Source: Bradyrhizobium sp. YR681
GTDB taxonomy: Bacteria; Pseudomonadota; Alphaproteobacteria; Rhizobiales; Xanthobacteraceae
Assembly (NCBI RefSeq): GCF_000282615.1
Contig: NZ_AKIY01000183.1
Location: 57,501 to 90,593, forward strand
Length of the DNA: 33,093 nucleotides
Reading direction: 5' to 3'
In this document: one piece after another, positions 6,871 to 15,635 of the stretch
How the letters are laid out: each line of letters starts with the position of its first letter
Position numbering within the stretch: position 1 is the first letter of the stretch
Notes under the pieces: generated by a model
Databases searched by the model: none
What the model was told of the DNA's origin: nothing
What the model saw: only the letters and a program-made list of their open reading frames with translations
Made by a program: the position numbers and the translations under genes

Positions 6871-7548
6871 CTACGCCGCCGCCTCGTCCGTCGCCCTCAA
6901 TCTTTCCTCGGTCATCCGTCCTGCTGTCTGCGCATGCGCCAGCGCGGTACGTTCAGCCGCTTTCGCGTCGCCTGCGAGAATGTGTCTGGCGATGTCGGCG
7001 TGTTCGGCCCACGCGCTGCCGCGATAATCCAGCTCCGACAGCACCGTCGCCATCGAGCGGCGCATATGCGGCCATTGCGGCGAGATCGTCTCCTCGATCA
7101 CGGGATTGCCGGCGAGCTGATAGATGGCGCGATGAAAATCGACGTCGAGCGTGATGAGTTCGGCCAGCGAGGTCTTGCGATCGATGCCGCGTCCGGCGGC
7201 GAGCGCCGTCTCGAGCCGCGCGCGTCCGGCCGCGTCGGTGCCTGCGCGCATCGCCGCGAGCCGCGCCGCGAGCGCGTCGATCGCACCGCGCACCTCGTAG
7301 AGCTGGCGGATGCGCGCGGGATCGAGCTGGGTGACTTCGAAGCCGCGCTTGCCGCTCTCGGCGACGAGGCCCTGCCGGTGCAGCAGATGCAGTGCATGCG
7401 ACACCGGCTGGCGCGACACGCCGAGCTTGTCGGCAAGCTCGTTCTGGCGGATGCGCTGGCCGGGCTGAAGCGTGCGGTCGGAGATCGCCTCCAGGATTCG
7501 CGCATAGACCTGGTCGATCAGGTTCGGGAGCGGGTCGAGAGGGATCAC
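6871..7548 (-). CDS. GntR-family transcriptional regulator, FadR-type (FCD domain)
   Basis: 225 residues. Residues about 8-75 form the GntR winged helix-turn-helix (ELADKLGVSRQPVSHALHLL; GLVAESGKRGFEV). The rest is an all-helical FCD effector domain with the usual DxxxH start (LDVDFHRAI) and later histidines (EHADIARH; AHAQ) that in this family often bind a metal and an organic-acid ligand. It is first in a leftward set with an EctD-like dioxygenase and a SAF-domain oxidoreductase, so it probably controls their use of an organic acid. A perfect palindrome 20 nt upstream of its start suggests autoregulation. Confidence 0.92.
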   Translation of the reverse strand: MIPLDPLPNLIDQVYARILEAISDRTLQPGQRIRQNELADKLGVSRQPVSHALHLLHRQGLVAESGKRGFEVTQLDPARIRQLYEVRGAIDALAARLAAMRAGTDAAGRARLETALAAGRGIDRKTSLAELITLDVDFHRAIYQLAGNPVIEETISPQWPHMRRSMATVLSELDYRGSAWAEHADIARHILAGDAKAAERTALAHAQTAGRMTEERLRATDEAAA

Positions 7549-7567
7549 GGCGGCGGCTCCAGAAAAG

Positions 7568-7587
7568 GAATACGGAATTCCGTATTC
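7568..7587. promoter_or_regulatory. Perfect 20-bp palindrome, likely operator of the GntR regulator
   Basis: GAATACGGAA followed directly by its exact inverse complement TTCCGTATTC. It ends 20 nt before the gntR start codon, where an autorepressor operator would be expected. ATAC/GTAT half-sites fit the short, symmetric operators of FadR-type GntR proteins. The neighbour on the other side ends (3') here, so the site can only serve gntR and the genes behind it. Confidence 0.7.
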
Positions 7588-7707
7588 GAAGGTATCGCAG
7601 GAGGGAGGACGCCGTCAAGAAGGGTGTCGCGGCCGATGCTGACTCTAACCCTTTGATATCGCTAGAGTCGCCTACTGTGCATGGGGTTGTTTTCGCGGAA
7701 TCGACTG

Positions 7708-8520
7708 CTATGCCGCCAGAAACGTCGTGACGGCGTCGCCGAACTCGAGCGGCGCCTGCTCGAACATCCAGTGCCCGGCATTGGCGATCACCGCCGTCTG
7801 GCTGCCCGCGATGTGCTCGGCCAGGACGCGCCACATCACCGACAGGCTGCCGGTGGTGGCGCCGCCACCGATCAGCAGCGTCGGCGTCCGGATCGCCTGC
7901 GCGTCCGCGAGCGTGTAGGGCCGTCGCTGCTCGTTGATCTGGCCGAGGAAGGTGAGCGCATTGTCGCGCAGTTGCTGCTTCGCGGCGGCCGGCACGCGCC
8001 GCCAGGAGCCGTCGCCCTCGATGCCCTCGTAGAAATTCTGCAGCGCGCCCTCGATGTCGCCCGCGCGGATCATCTCGACCGAACGCACCGTGCGCGCGGC
8101 CAGCGGCGGATGCGCCGGCGTGCCGTCCGGCACGGGCAGGCTGGCGTCGAGATCGCCGCCGGGTTCTGCCAGCACCAGCTTGCGCAGCAGATCGGGCCGC
8201 GCCTGCGCCACGCGAAACGCGATGTGGCCGCCGCGCGAATGGCCCATCAGATCGACCGGGCCAGGCTGGACCTGCTCGATGAAGGCGATCATGTCAGAGA
8301 CGTGCTGCGCCATCTTGTAGTCTTCGCCGACGGCGTCCCAATGCTCGGGGAAGAAGTGCCGCAGGCTGACCGAGATCACCCGATGGTTCTTCGACAGCGG
8401 GCCGAGCACCGAATACCAGGTGCGGAAATCCCCGAGCGTGCCGTGCACGCAGACCAGCGGATGGCCGTCTCCGACTTCGAGATAAGCCATGTCGTAACCG
8501 TTGACGCGAAAGCTCTGCAT
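7708..8520 (-). CDS. Alpha/beta hydrolase (tandem copy 2)
   Basis: 270 residues, a complete cytosolic alpha/beta-hydrolase fold without signal peptide. Visible: oxyanion segment CVHGTLGDFRTW (24-35), nucleophile elbow GHSRGG with S95, and H250 (NAGHW). The usual acid after strand beta-7 is missing (GGGATTG, about 218-224); E119 in LAEPGG after strand beta-6 may replace it. The substrate is unknown; esterases, C-C hydrolases and epoxide hydrolases share this fold. It starts 2 nt after the stop of a close paralogue, so the two are surely co-transcribed and arose by duplication. Confidence 0.88.
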   Translation of the reverse strand: MQSFRVNGYDMAYLEVGDGHPLVCVHGTLGDFRTWYSVLGPLSKNHRVISVSLRHFFPEHWDAVGEDYKMAQHVSDMIAFIEQVQPGPVDLMGHSRGGHIAFRVAQARPDLLRKLVLAEPGGDLDASLPVPDGTPAHPPLAARTVRSVEMIRAGDIEGALQNFYEGIEGDGSWRRVPAAAKQQLRDNALTFLGQINEQRRPYTLADAQAIRTPTLLIGGGATTGSLSVMWRVLAEHIAGSQTAVIANAGHWMFEQAPLEFGDAVTTFLAA

Positions 8521-8522
8521 GA

Positions 8523-9341
8523 TCAGCTCGCCAGGAAATCGAGAACGACTTCGGAGTATTTTTGCGGCGCCTGCTCGAACATCGGATGCGTCGCGTTCGG
8601 GATGATCGCCGTCTTGGAATAGGGCACATGCGCGGCCAGCGCATGCAGCACCTTCGGCAGCAGGCCCTTGGTCCGCGCACCCAGGATGAACAACGTCGGC
8701 ATCCTGATCGCTTCCGCGTCCGCCTTCGAGAACGGCGGGCGGTTGTCGCGAACCTGGCCGATCAGCGTATAGGCGTTGTCGCGCAGATTCTGCTTCACCA
8801 TCGCCGGCAGCCGCGGCCAGGTGCCGGGGCCCTCCAGCGTGTCGACGAACACGGCAAGGCCGCCGTCGACATCGCCGGCGGCGATCTTCTCCGCCGACGC
8901 CGTGAAGCGCGCCAGCAGCGGCGAGGGGCCGCCGGCATAGTCAGGGTCAAGGCTCGCATCGAGCTCGCCGCCGGGCTCGGCCAGGATCAGCCGCCGCAGA
9001 AGATCCGGCCGCTGCTGCGCCACGCGGAAGCAGATGTGCCCGCCGCGGGAATGGCCCATCAGGTCGACCGGTCCGAGGTCGAGCGTCTCGATGAAGGCGA
9101 TGACGTCCTGGACATGCTGGGTGATCGAATAGGTATCGCCGACGCCATCCCAGCGTTCCGGGAAGAAGTGCCGCAGGCTGACGGCGATCACCCGGTGTCG
9201 CTGCGTCAGCGGCCCGAGCACGCAGCCCCAGACGCGGAAGTCGTTGAGCGAGCCATGCACGCAGACCAGCGGCGGCCGTCCCAGGTCTTCGCCCACGTCG
9301 AGATAGGGCATGTCGTATCCGTTGACGTGGAGGCTTTGCAT
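8523..9341 (-). CDS. Alpha/beta hydrolase (tandem copy 1)
   Basis: 272 residues, strongly similar to the following gene along its whole length (MQS..VNGYDM start, SLRHFFPE, LMGHSRGGHI, AEPGG, MFEQAP). Nucleophile S98 lies in GHSRGG, the candidate acid is E122 (AEPGG) and the candidate His is in NATHPMFEQ near the C-terminus. As in the paralogue, the canonical acid after strand beta-7 is not seen (LGARTKGLLPK). It heads a two-gene leftward operon and diverges from the methyltransferase gene at 9494. Function is not inferable beyond hydrolase. Confidence 0.88.
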   Translation of the reverse strand: MQSLHVNGYDMPYLDVGEDLGRPPLVCVHGSLNDFRVWGCVLGPLTQRHRVIAVSLRHFFPERWDGVGDTYSITQHVQDVIAFIETLDLGPVDLMGHSRGGHICFRVAQQRPDLLRRLILAEPGGELDASLDPDYAGGPSPLLARFTASAEKIAAGDVDGGLAVFVDTLEGPGTWPRLPAMVKQNLRDNAYTLIGQVRDNRPPFSKADAEAIRMPTLFILGARTKGLLPKVLHALAAHVPYSKTAIIPNATHPMFEQAPQKYSEVVLDFLAS

Positions 9342-9493
9342 TCTCGGTTCTCGAAGTGTTGGCGCGCGAAAGGGGGGCGGAACTCCTGTGCAAGATTCCC
9401 GGAAACCGGGTGGATCGCAACTATTTCCAAGCCTAGATTTAGGCCGAGATCACATTGGGGGCATGCGACAAGGACGCAAGCCAGGAACCAGAC

Positions 9494-10036
9494 ATGACCG
9501 ACCAGCATTTTGCCCTGTTCGATACCAGGATCGGCCTCTGCGCCATCGCCTGGGGCCCGCGCGGCATCAACGGCACGCAACTGCCGATGGGCGGCGAGGA
9601 CAAGATCCGCACCCGCATCAGCCAGCGCCATGCCGACGCCACCGAGGCCGAGCCGACCGCCGAGGTGCGCGAGGCGATCGACCGCATCGTCAAGCTGCTC
9701 GCGGGCGAGCCTGATGACCTCACCGATATCCCGCTCGATCTGGACGGCGTGCCCGATTTCAACCGCGGCGTCTACGAGATCGCCCGCGCCATCCCGCCCG
9801 GCAGGACCATCACCTATGGCGATATCGCAAAACAGCTCGGCGGCGTCCAGCTGTCGCGCGATGTCGGCCAGGCGCTCGGCCGCAATCCGTGCCCGATCGT
9901 GGTGCCCTGCCATCGCGTGCTGGCGGCCGGCAACAAGCCCGGCGGCTTCTCGGCCAATGGCGGCGTGGTGACCAAGCTGAAGATGCTCGAGATCGAAGGC
10001 GCGCTGGTGAATCACACGCCGAGTTTGTTCGATTGA
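9494..10036 (+). CDS. ogt: Methylated-DNA--[protein]-cysteine S-methyltransferase
   Basis: 180 residues. It transfers the O6-alkyl group of guanine onto its own cysteine in a one-time DNA repair reaction. The hallmark PCHRV with acceptor C139 is present (NPCPIVVPCHRV), preceded by the DNA-binding helix-turn-helix region (PPGRTITYGDIAKQLG, SRDVGQALGRNP) with the arginine finger in GRNP, and followed by GGFSANGG, the usual active-site loop. The N-terminal ~85 residues form the short ribonuclease-like domain seen in Ogt/Ada-C proteins. ATG 9494 is preferred over the in-frame upstream ATG (9455), since AGGA lies about 8 nt before it and it starts at the domain. Monocistronic. Confidence 0.93.
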   Translation: MTDQHFALFDTRIGLCAIAWGPRGINGTQLPMGGEDKIRTRISQRHADATEAEPTAEVREAIDRIVKLLAGEPDDLTDIPLDLDGVPDFNRGVYEIARAIPPGRTITYGDIAKQLGGVQLSRDVGQALGRNPCPIVVPCHRVLAAGNKPGGFSANGGVVTKLKMLEIEGALVNHTPSLFD

Positions 10037-10054
10037 GGCTGTTTGTGCCGGAGT

Positions 10055-10142
10055 CGTAGGGTGGATTAGCCGAAGGCGTAATCCACCCCTTTTTGGCGCT
10101 GCGCGAGAAGAGGTGGATTACGCTTCGCTAATCCACCCTACG
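10055..10142. repeat. Dispersed palindromic repeat, family B copy 1
   Basis: CGTAGGGTGGATTAGC at the left and GCTAATCCACCCTACG at the right are inverse complements, with GAAGGCGTAATCCACC / GGTGGATTACGC as an inner arm. It lies between the convergent methyltransferase and acyl-CoA synthetase genes, and its hairpins may serve as a bidirectional terminator. Other copies: 18801-18892 and 21544-21631. Confidence 0.85.
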
Positions 10143-10151
10143 GATCCCGCC

Positions 10152-11696
10152 CTAAATTTTCGCCGCCGTCTTCGGCCAATACTTGTCGCGCAAATGCCGC
10201 TTCACCAGCTTGCCCGTCGGCGTGCGCGGCAGCTCGGCCTCGAAATCGATCGAGCGCGGGCATTTGATCGCGGAGAGACGCGTCTTGCAGAACGCGATCA
10301 AATCGGCCTCCAGCTCCTTGCCCGCACGCGTCATGTCGTGCGGCTGCACCACGGCCTTCACCTCCTCGCCCATCTCCTCGTTCGGCACGCCGAACACGGC
10401 AACGTCCGCGATATCAGGGTGGGTGATCAGCACGTCCTCGGTCTCCTGCGGGTAGATGTTCACGCCGCCGGAGATGATCATGTAGGATTTGCGGTCGGTG
10501 AGGAACAGGAAGCCGTCCTTGTCGAGATAGCCGACGTCGCCGAGCGTCGACCAGCCTTTTGCGTTGTAGGCCTTCTTCGTCTTCTCGGGGTCGTTGTGAT
10601 ACGCGAACGCGGGCGCGTCGGCAAAATAGACCGTGCCGATCTCGCCCACCGGCTGCTCCTCGTCGTTCTCGTCCAGGATCTTGATCTTGCCGACCACGGC
10701 GCGGCCGACGCTGCCGCGATGTTCCAGCCATTGCTGCGAGTTGCAGACGGTGACGCCGTTGCCTTCCGAGCCGGCATAATACTCGATCAGGATCGGGCCC
10801 CACCATTCGATCATCTTTGCCTTCACGTCGACCGGGCAGGGGGCGGCGGCGTGGATGGCGCCCTTGAGTGTCGAGACGTCGTACTTGGTGCGGACCTCGT
10901 CCGACAGCTTCAGCATGCGCACGAACATGGTCGGCACCAGCTGCGATTGCGTCACCTCGTATTTCTCGACCAGCTTCAAGAACTCCTCGGCGTCAAAATG
11001 CTCCATGATGATGGAGGTGCCGCCGAGCACGATCGCCATCATGTTGAAGCGCAGCGGAGCTGCGTGATAGAGCGGCGCCGGCGAGAGATAGGTGCTCTCC
11101 GCGTTCATGCCGCACATGTCGGCGCAGAGCACCCGCAGGAAGGCATTCGGCACGTCGATCTTGTTGCCCTCGAAGGCTTTCTTGATTCCCTTCGGGCGCC
11201 CGGTGGTGCCGGATGAATAGAGCATGTCATAGCCGGCGACCTCGTCCGCGACCGGTGTTGTCGGCTGCGCGGCCGCTTCCTTGTCATAGGAGCGGAAGCC
11301 GGCTTGCGGCTCGTCGACCATGTAGAAGACCGGCTCGCCGGGCGCGCCCTTGATCAGGGCCTTGATCTGGTCGGCGCATTTCGGCGTGGTGATGACGACC
11401 TTGGCGCCGCAATCGCCGATAATGTAGTCGATCTCGTCCTGCTTCAGATAGCGGCTGATCGCGGTGTAGTAGAGCCCGCTGCGCTGCGCCGCCCAGCAGA
11501 TCTCCATGAAGGCGAGACGGTTCTCCATCAGCAGCGCGATGTGATCGCCCGCCTTCAGGCCCAGTGAGCGGAACAGGTTTGCGCCCTGGTTCGAGAGCTC
11601 GTCGAGCTCGCGATAGGTGATCGCCTTACCTGTGCTGGCCATCCGGTAGGCGATCTTGTCGGGCGCGGTCCTGGCGTAGATGGACGGATGGGTCAT
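10152..11696 (-). CDS. Acyl-CoA synthetase (AMP-forming), ANL superfamily
   Basis: 514 residues, standard for a cytosolic acyl-CoA ligase that adenylates a carboxylate and transfers it to CoA. Visible: P-loop YSSGTTGRPKG (160-170), YYAGSEGNG (A5-type motif), the hinge region DRKSYMIISGGVNIYPQE, and the C-terminal catalytic lysine K496 (RTPTGK). Acid specificity cannot be read off. It is read with the thiolase upstream (98-nt gap with a hairpin) and probably shares the TetR-controlled promoter of that gene. ATG 11696 follows GAGGAAACGCC, a good ribosome-binding site. It supplies CoA thioesters to the beta-oxidation enzymes across the divergent promoter. Confidence 0.92.
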   Translation of the reverse strand: MTHPSIYARTAPDKIAYRMASTGKAITYRELDELSNQGANLFRSLGLKAGDHIALLMENRLAFMEICWAAQRSGLYYTAISRYLKQDEIDYIIGDCGAKVVITTPKCADQIKALIKGAPGEPVFYMVDEPQAGFRSYDKEAAAQPTTPVADEVAGYDMLYSSGTTGRPKGIKKAFEGNKIDVPNAFLRVLCADMCGMNAESTYLSPAPLYHAAPLRFNMMAIVLGGTSIIMEHFDAEEFLKLVEKYEVTQSQLVPTMFVRMLKLSDEVRTKYDVSTLKGAIHAAAPCPVDVKAKMIEWWGPILIEYYAGSEGNGVTVCNSQQWLEHRGSVGRAVVGKIKILDENDEEQPVGEIGTVYFADAPAFAYHNDPEKTKKAYNAKGWSTLGDVGYLDKDGFLFLTDRKSYMIISGGVNIYPQETEDVLITHPDIADVAVFGVPNEEMGEEVKAVVQPHDMTRAGKELEADLIAFCKTRLSAIKCPRSIDFEAELPRTPTGKLVKRHLRDKYWPKTAAKI

Positions 11697-11724
11697 GGCG
11701 TTTCCTCAAAAAAAGCGAGCGGTG

Positions 11725-11776
11725 AATGGCGACAGGGGCGGAAGCCGCTCCCTGTCCCCACTCGCCACTCGCCATT
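11725..11776. repeat. Large hairpin between thiolase and acyl-CoA synthetase
   Basis: AATGGCGA (11725-11732) pairs with TCGCCATT (11769-11776), and inside them GACAGGG/CCCTGTC (11731-11737/11750-11756) and GCGG/CCGC pair around an AAG loop. It may be a dispersed element or an mRNA processing/attenuation structure adjusting expression of the second gene. Confidence 0.5.
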
Positions 11777-11794
11777 TGTTGTTCGCTTTTCTTC

Positions 11795-12967
<1,173 letters not shown>

Positions 12968-13037
12968 TTCGGTCTCTCCCTGGATTGTTCTGTATCGCGT
13001 TGGGTTGTCGCGGCGGATTTAAGAGGTGGCTGATCGT

Positions 13038-13057
13038 TTAGTCAATCGATCAATTAA
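13038..13057. promoter_or_regulatory. Candidate TetR operator between thiolase and tetR
   Basis: An imperfect 20-bp palindrome centred on ATCGAT (13045-13050) with TTA...TAA ends, AT-rich in an otherwise GC-rich gap, lying between two divergent start codons (12967 and 13124). TCAAT also occurs twice within it. The position fits a site from which TetR would control both arms. Symmetry is only partial, hence moderate confidence. Confidence 0.5.
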
Positions 13058-13123
13058 TTCTTGTGATGAGGCGCTGCTTCGGCTTATCTGCGCTCCTCTC
13101 TTGCGGTCAAAACAGGGACCTCC

Positions 13124-13783
13124 GTGGCTACCAGCGTACCGAACAGGCTCCCCAGCGGAAAAAATTCCACGGCAGAGAAATTGCTCGTGGCCGCCAGCGA
13201 GTTGATGATCGAACGCTCCTCGATCGAGATCTCGCTGTCCGACATCGCCCAGAAGTCGGGCGCCAATGCCGCGCTGGTCAAATATCATTTCGGCAACAAG
13301 GACGGCCTGCTGCTGGCGCTGCTCGAGCGCGACGCCGGGACGGAGCTGTCCAATCTCGAATATCTGCTGGCCCAGCCGATCACGCCGACAGCGAAGCTGA
13401 AGCTGCATATCGGCGGCATCATCCGCGCCTATCATCGGTTCCCCTACATGAACCGGCTGATCCACTATCTCCTGCACGAAAGTGTTGCCGGCTCCGCCGA
13501 CGAAGTTTCAAAGTTCTTCGTCGCGCCGCTGCTGGACTTCCACCGCCGTCTGCTCGCCGAGGGCGTCAGTCGCGGCGAGTTCCGGGCCACCGATCCGGTG
13601 CTGTTCTACACCAGCCTGATCGGCGCCTGCGATCACCTGTTCTTCGGCCGGCACGCGATGTCTCGCGCGACCGGCGTCGGCCCGGTCACCGACGACGTCT
13701 GCCGGCAATACATCAAGCACATGGAAACGCTGATCTGCGGCGGCATCCTCGCGCAAGCCGGGGAAGCTGCTGCGGCCGGATAA
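13124..13783 (+). CDS. TetR-family transcriptional regulator
   Basis: 219 residues starting at GTG 13124; no better start lies upstream in frame, and the DNA-binding domain begins about 15 residues in. Residues about 17-65 form the TetR helix-turn-helix (SLSDIAQKSGANAALVKYHFGNKDGLLLALL, including the KYHFGNKDGLL signature). The C-terminal helical domain should bind an effector, plausibly a CoA thioester made by the neighbouring ligases, as is known for several fatty-acid and steroid-pathway TetR repressors. It is divergent from the thiolase and 54 nt upstream of the SDR gene, so it is probably the local repressor of the catabolic cluster. Confidence 0.9.
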   Translation: MATSVPNRLPSGKNSTAEKLLVAASELMIERSSIEISLSDIAQKSGANAALVKYHFGNKDGLLLALLERDAGTELSNLEYLLAQPITPTAKLKLHIGGIIRAYHRFPYMNRLIHYLLHESVAGSADEVSKFFVAPLLDFHRRLLAEGVSRGEFRATDPVLFYTSLIGACDHLFFGRHAMSRATGVGPVTDDVCRQYIKHMETLICGGILAQAGEAAAAG

Positions 13784-13837
13784 TCCGGCCAGAACGTAGA
13801 AGTCTAGAGAAGAAACGCCCAAGGAAAGGTACAAGCG

Positions 13838-14596
13838 ATGGAATTGAAAGACGTAGCCGTTCTCATCACCGGCGGCGGTTCGGGCCTCGGTGAAGCGACT
13901 GCCCGCGCCATGGCAGCCAAGGGCGCCAAGATTGGCGTGATCGACCAGAACAAGGACAACGCCGAGAAGGTCGCCGCCGAAGTGAAGGGCGTAGCCCTCC
14001 ATGCCGACGTCACCAGCGAGGAGCAGATCAAGGCGGCGATCGCGAAGGCGGAAGCCGCGCATGGCGTTGCCCGCGTGCTGATGAACTGCGCCGGCATCGG
14101 CGGCTCGCAGCGTATCGTCGGCCGCGACGGCGTCTATCCGCTCGAAAAGTTCGCGCGCATCATCAACGTCAATCTGATCGGCACCTTCAATTGCCTGCGG
14201 CTGTTCGCCGAGCGCCTCGTCACCATCGAGCCGGTCGGTGAAGAGCGCGGTGTCATCATCAACACCGCCTCGGTTGCCGCCTATGAAGGTCAGATCGGCC
14301 AGATCGCCTATTCGGCCTCGAAGGGCGGCGTCGTCGGCCTTACCCTGCCGGCCGCGCGCGACCTCGCCAGCCAGAAGATCCGCGTCAACACCATCGCGCC
14401 CGGCCTGTTCTTCACGCCGCTGCTGATGGGTCTGAACGAGGAAGCCCGCAAGAGCCTCGGTGCCCAGGTGCCGCATCCTTCGCGCCTCGGCGATGCCAAG
14501 GAATATGGTTCGCTTGCGGTGCACATCGTCGAGAACCCGATGCTGAATGGCGAGACCATCCGTCTCGACGGCGCCATCCGCATGGCTCCGCGGTAG
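13838..14596 (+). CDS. Short-chain dehydrogenase, HSD10-like 3-hydroxyacyl-CoA dehydrogenase
   Basis: 252 residues, a classical SDR. The nucleotide motif TGGGSGLG is at 11-18, an N-C-A-G variant of NNAG is at 83-86, and the catalytic residues are S145, Y158 and K162 (YSASK). The end ETIRLDGAIRMAPR and the sequence VGRDGVYPLEKFARIINVNLIGTFN are typical of the type II 3-hydroxyacyl-CoA dehydrogenase (HSD17B10-like) group, which oxidises 3-hydroxyacyl-CoA with NAD+. This fits the step between the crotonase and the thiolase in this cluster. AAGGAAAGG lies 10 nt before ATG 13838. Confidence 0.9.
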   Translation: MELKDVAVLITGGGSGLGEATARAMAAKGAKIGVIDQNKDNAEKVAAEVKGVALHADVTSEEQIKAAIAKAEAAHGVARVLMNCAGIGGSQRIVGRDGVYPLEKFARIINVNLIGTFNCLRLFAERLVTIEPVGEERGVIINTASVAAYEGQIGQIAYSASKGGVVGLTLPAARDLASQKIRVNTIAPGLFFTPLLMGLNEEARKSLGAQVPHPSRLGDAKEYGSLAVHIVENPMLNGETIRLDGAIRMAPR

Positions 14597-14604
14597 GCGC
14601 TTTC

Positions 14605-14745
14605 TTCCTTCTCCCCTTGTGGGAGAAGGTGGCGCGCTCTTGAGCGCGCCGGATGAGGGGTCTCTATCCGCGGAGACAGACCCCTCACCCAAGCGAGTAT
14701 GTGGCCAGCGATTTACATGCCCTCTCCCGCAAGGGGAGAGGGCAC
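14605..14745. repeat. Dispersed palindromic repeat, family D copy 2
   Basis: TTCTCCCCTTGTGGGAGAAG at the left and CCTCTCCCGCAAGGGGAGAG at the right, with a central GCGCGCTCTTGAGCGCGC hairpin and GAGGGGTCT/AGACCCCTC arms. It occupies most of the gap between the SDR and crotonase genes and would fold in their shared transcript. Confidence 0.7.
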
Positions 14746-14785
14746 AACAATCGGCACCGCCAAGACCGGTAAGCAGGAGCGCCCC

Positions 14786-15592
14786 ATGTCCCAACCGCTG
14801 CTGATCGAGCATGACGACGGCGTCGACCGGGTGACGCTCAATCGGCCCGAAAATCTCAACGCGCTCGATCCTGCGTTGATCGATGCGCTCAACGTTTACT
14901 TCCAGGGTCTCCAGCGTAACCGCGACACGCGCGTCGTCGTGTTGCGCGGCGCTGGCAAGAATTTCTGCGCAGGCCTCGACCTCAAGGCCGCGATGGCCCG
15001 CCGTGCCGGGCAGCAGGAGCCGCCCGGCGTGACCGAGTCGCTGGACTCGCAGCGGCGCATTGCCGACATCGTGATGCTGATGCGGCGCTGCCCGCAACCA
15101 ATCATCTCTCTGGTGCAGGGCGCGGCGGCCGGCGGCGGCTTTGCGCTGGCGCTCGCCTCCGACATCCGCATCGCGACAAAATCGGCGCGGATGAACTGCG
15201 CCTTCATCAAGCTTGGTCTTGGCGGCTGCGACATCGGCACCAGCTACTTTCTGCCGCGGCTTGTCGGCGTCTCCGTGGCGTCCGAGCTGATCCTGACCGG
15301 ACGTTTCATCGGGGCCGATCGCGCGTTGGCGGTCGGGCTCGTCTCCGAGGTCGTCGACGAGGACAAGCTCGATGCTGCGGCCGCGCCTTACGTCGATGCG
15401 ATGATGACGGCCTCGCCCGTGGGCCTGCGCCTGTCGAAGGAATGTCTCAACATGAGCGTCGATGCGGGATCGCTGGAGGCTGTGATCGCGATGGAGGACC
15501 GCAACCAGGTCCTGTGCAGCCGCTCCGAGGAATTTTCGGAAGGCATCAGGGCCTTCCTTGAGAAGCGAAAGCCTGTCTATATCAAGCGCTGA
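14786..15592 (+). CDS. Enoyl-CoA hydratase/isomerase family protein (atypical crotonase)
   Basis: 268 residues with the crotonase fold and both oxyanion-hole segments (NFCAGLDL about 59-66; GAAAGGGFALA about 112-121). The two glutamates used by classical enoyl-CoA hydratase are absent: A120 stands where Glu144 is expected (GGGFA) and A139/F140 where Glu164 is expected. D149 in GGCDIGTSYFLPR aligns with the aspartate of dienoyl-CoA isomerases. It may therefore be an isomerase, a lyase or a hydratase with different chemistry. ATG 14786 follows CAGGAG by 6 nt; an upstream in-frame start would run into repeat DNA. It is followed 43 nt later by the feruloyl-CoA-synthase-like gene. Confidence 0.88.
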   Translation: MSQPLLIEHDDGVDRVTLNRPENLNALDPALIDALNVYFQGLQRNRDTRVVVLRGAGKNFCAGLDLKAAMARRAGQQEPPGVTESLDSQRRIADIVMLMRRCPQPIISLVQGAAAGGGFALALASDIRIATKSARMNCAFIKLGLGGCDIGTSYFLPRLVGVSVASELILTGRFIGADRALAVGLVSEVVDEDKLDAAAAPYVDAMMTASPVGLRLSKECLNMSVDAGSLEAVIAMEDRNQVLCSRSEEFSEGIRAFLEKRKPVYIKR

Positions 15593-15635
15593 ACCACGAA
15601 GATCCGCAAAGGACAGTAATTCCGGGAGACGCAAA

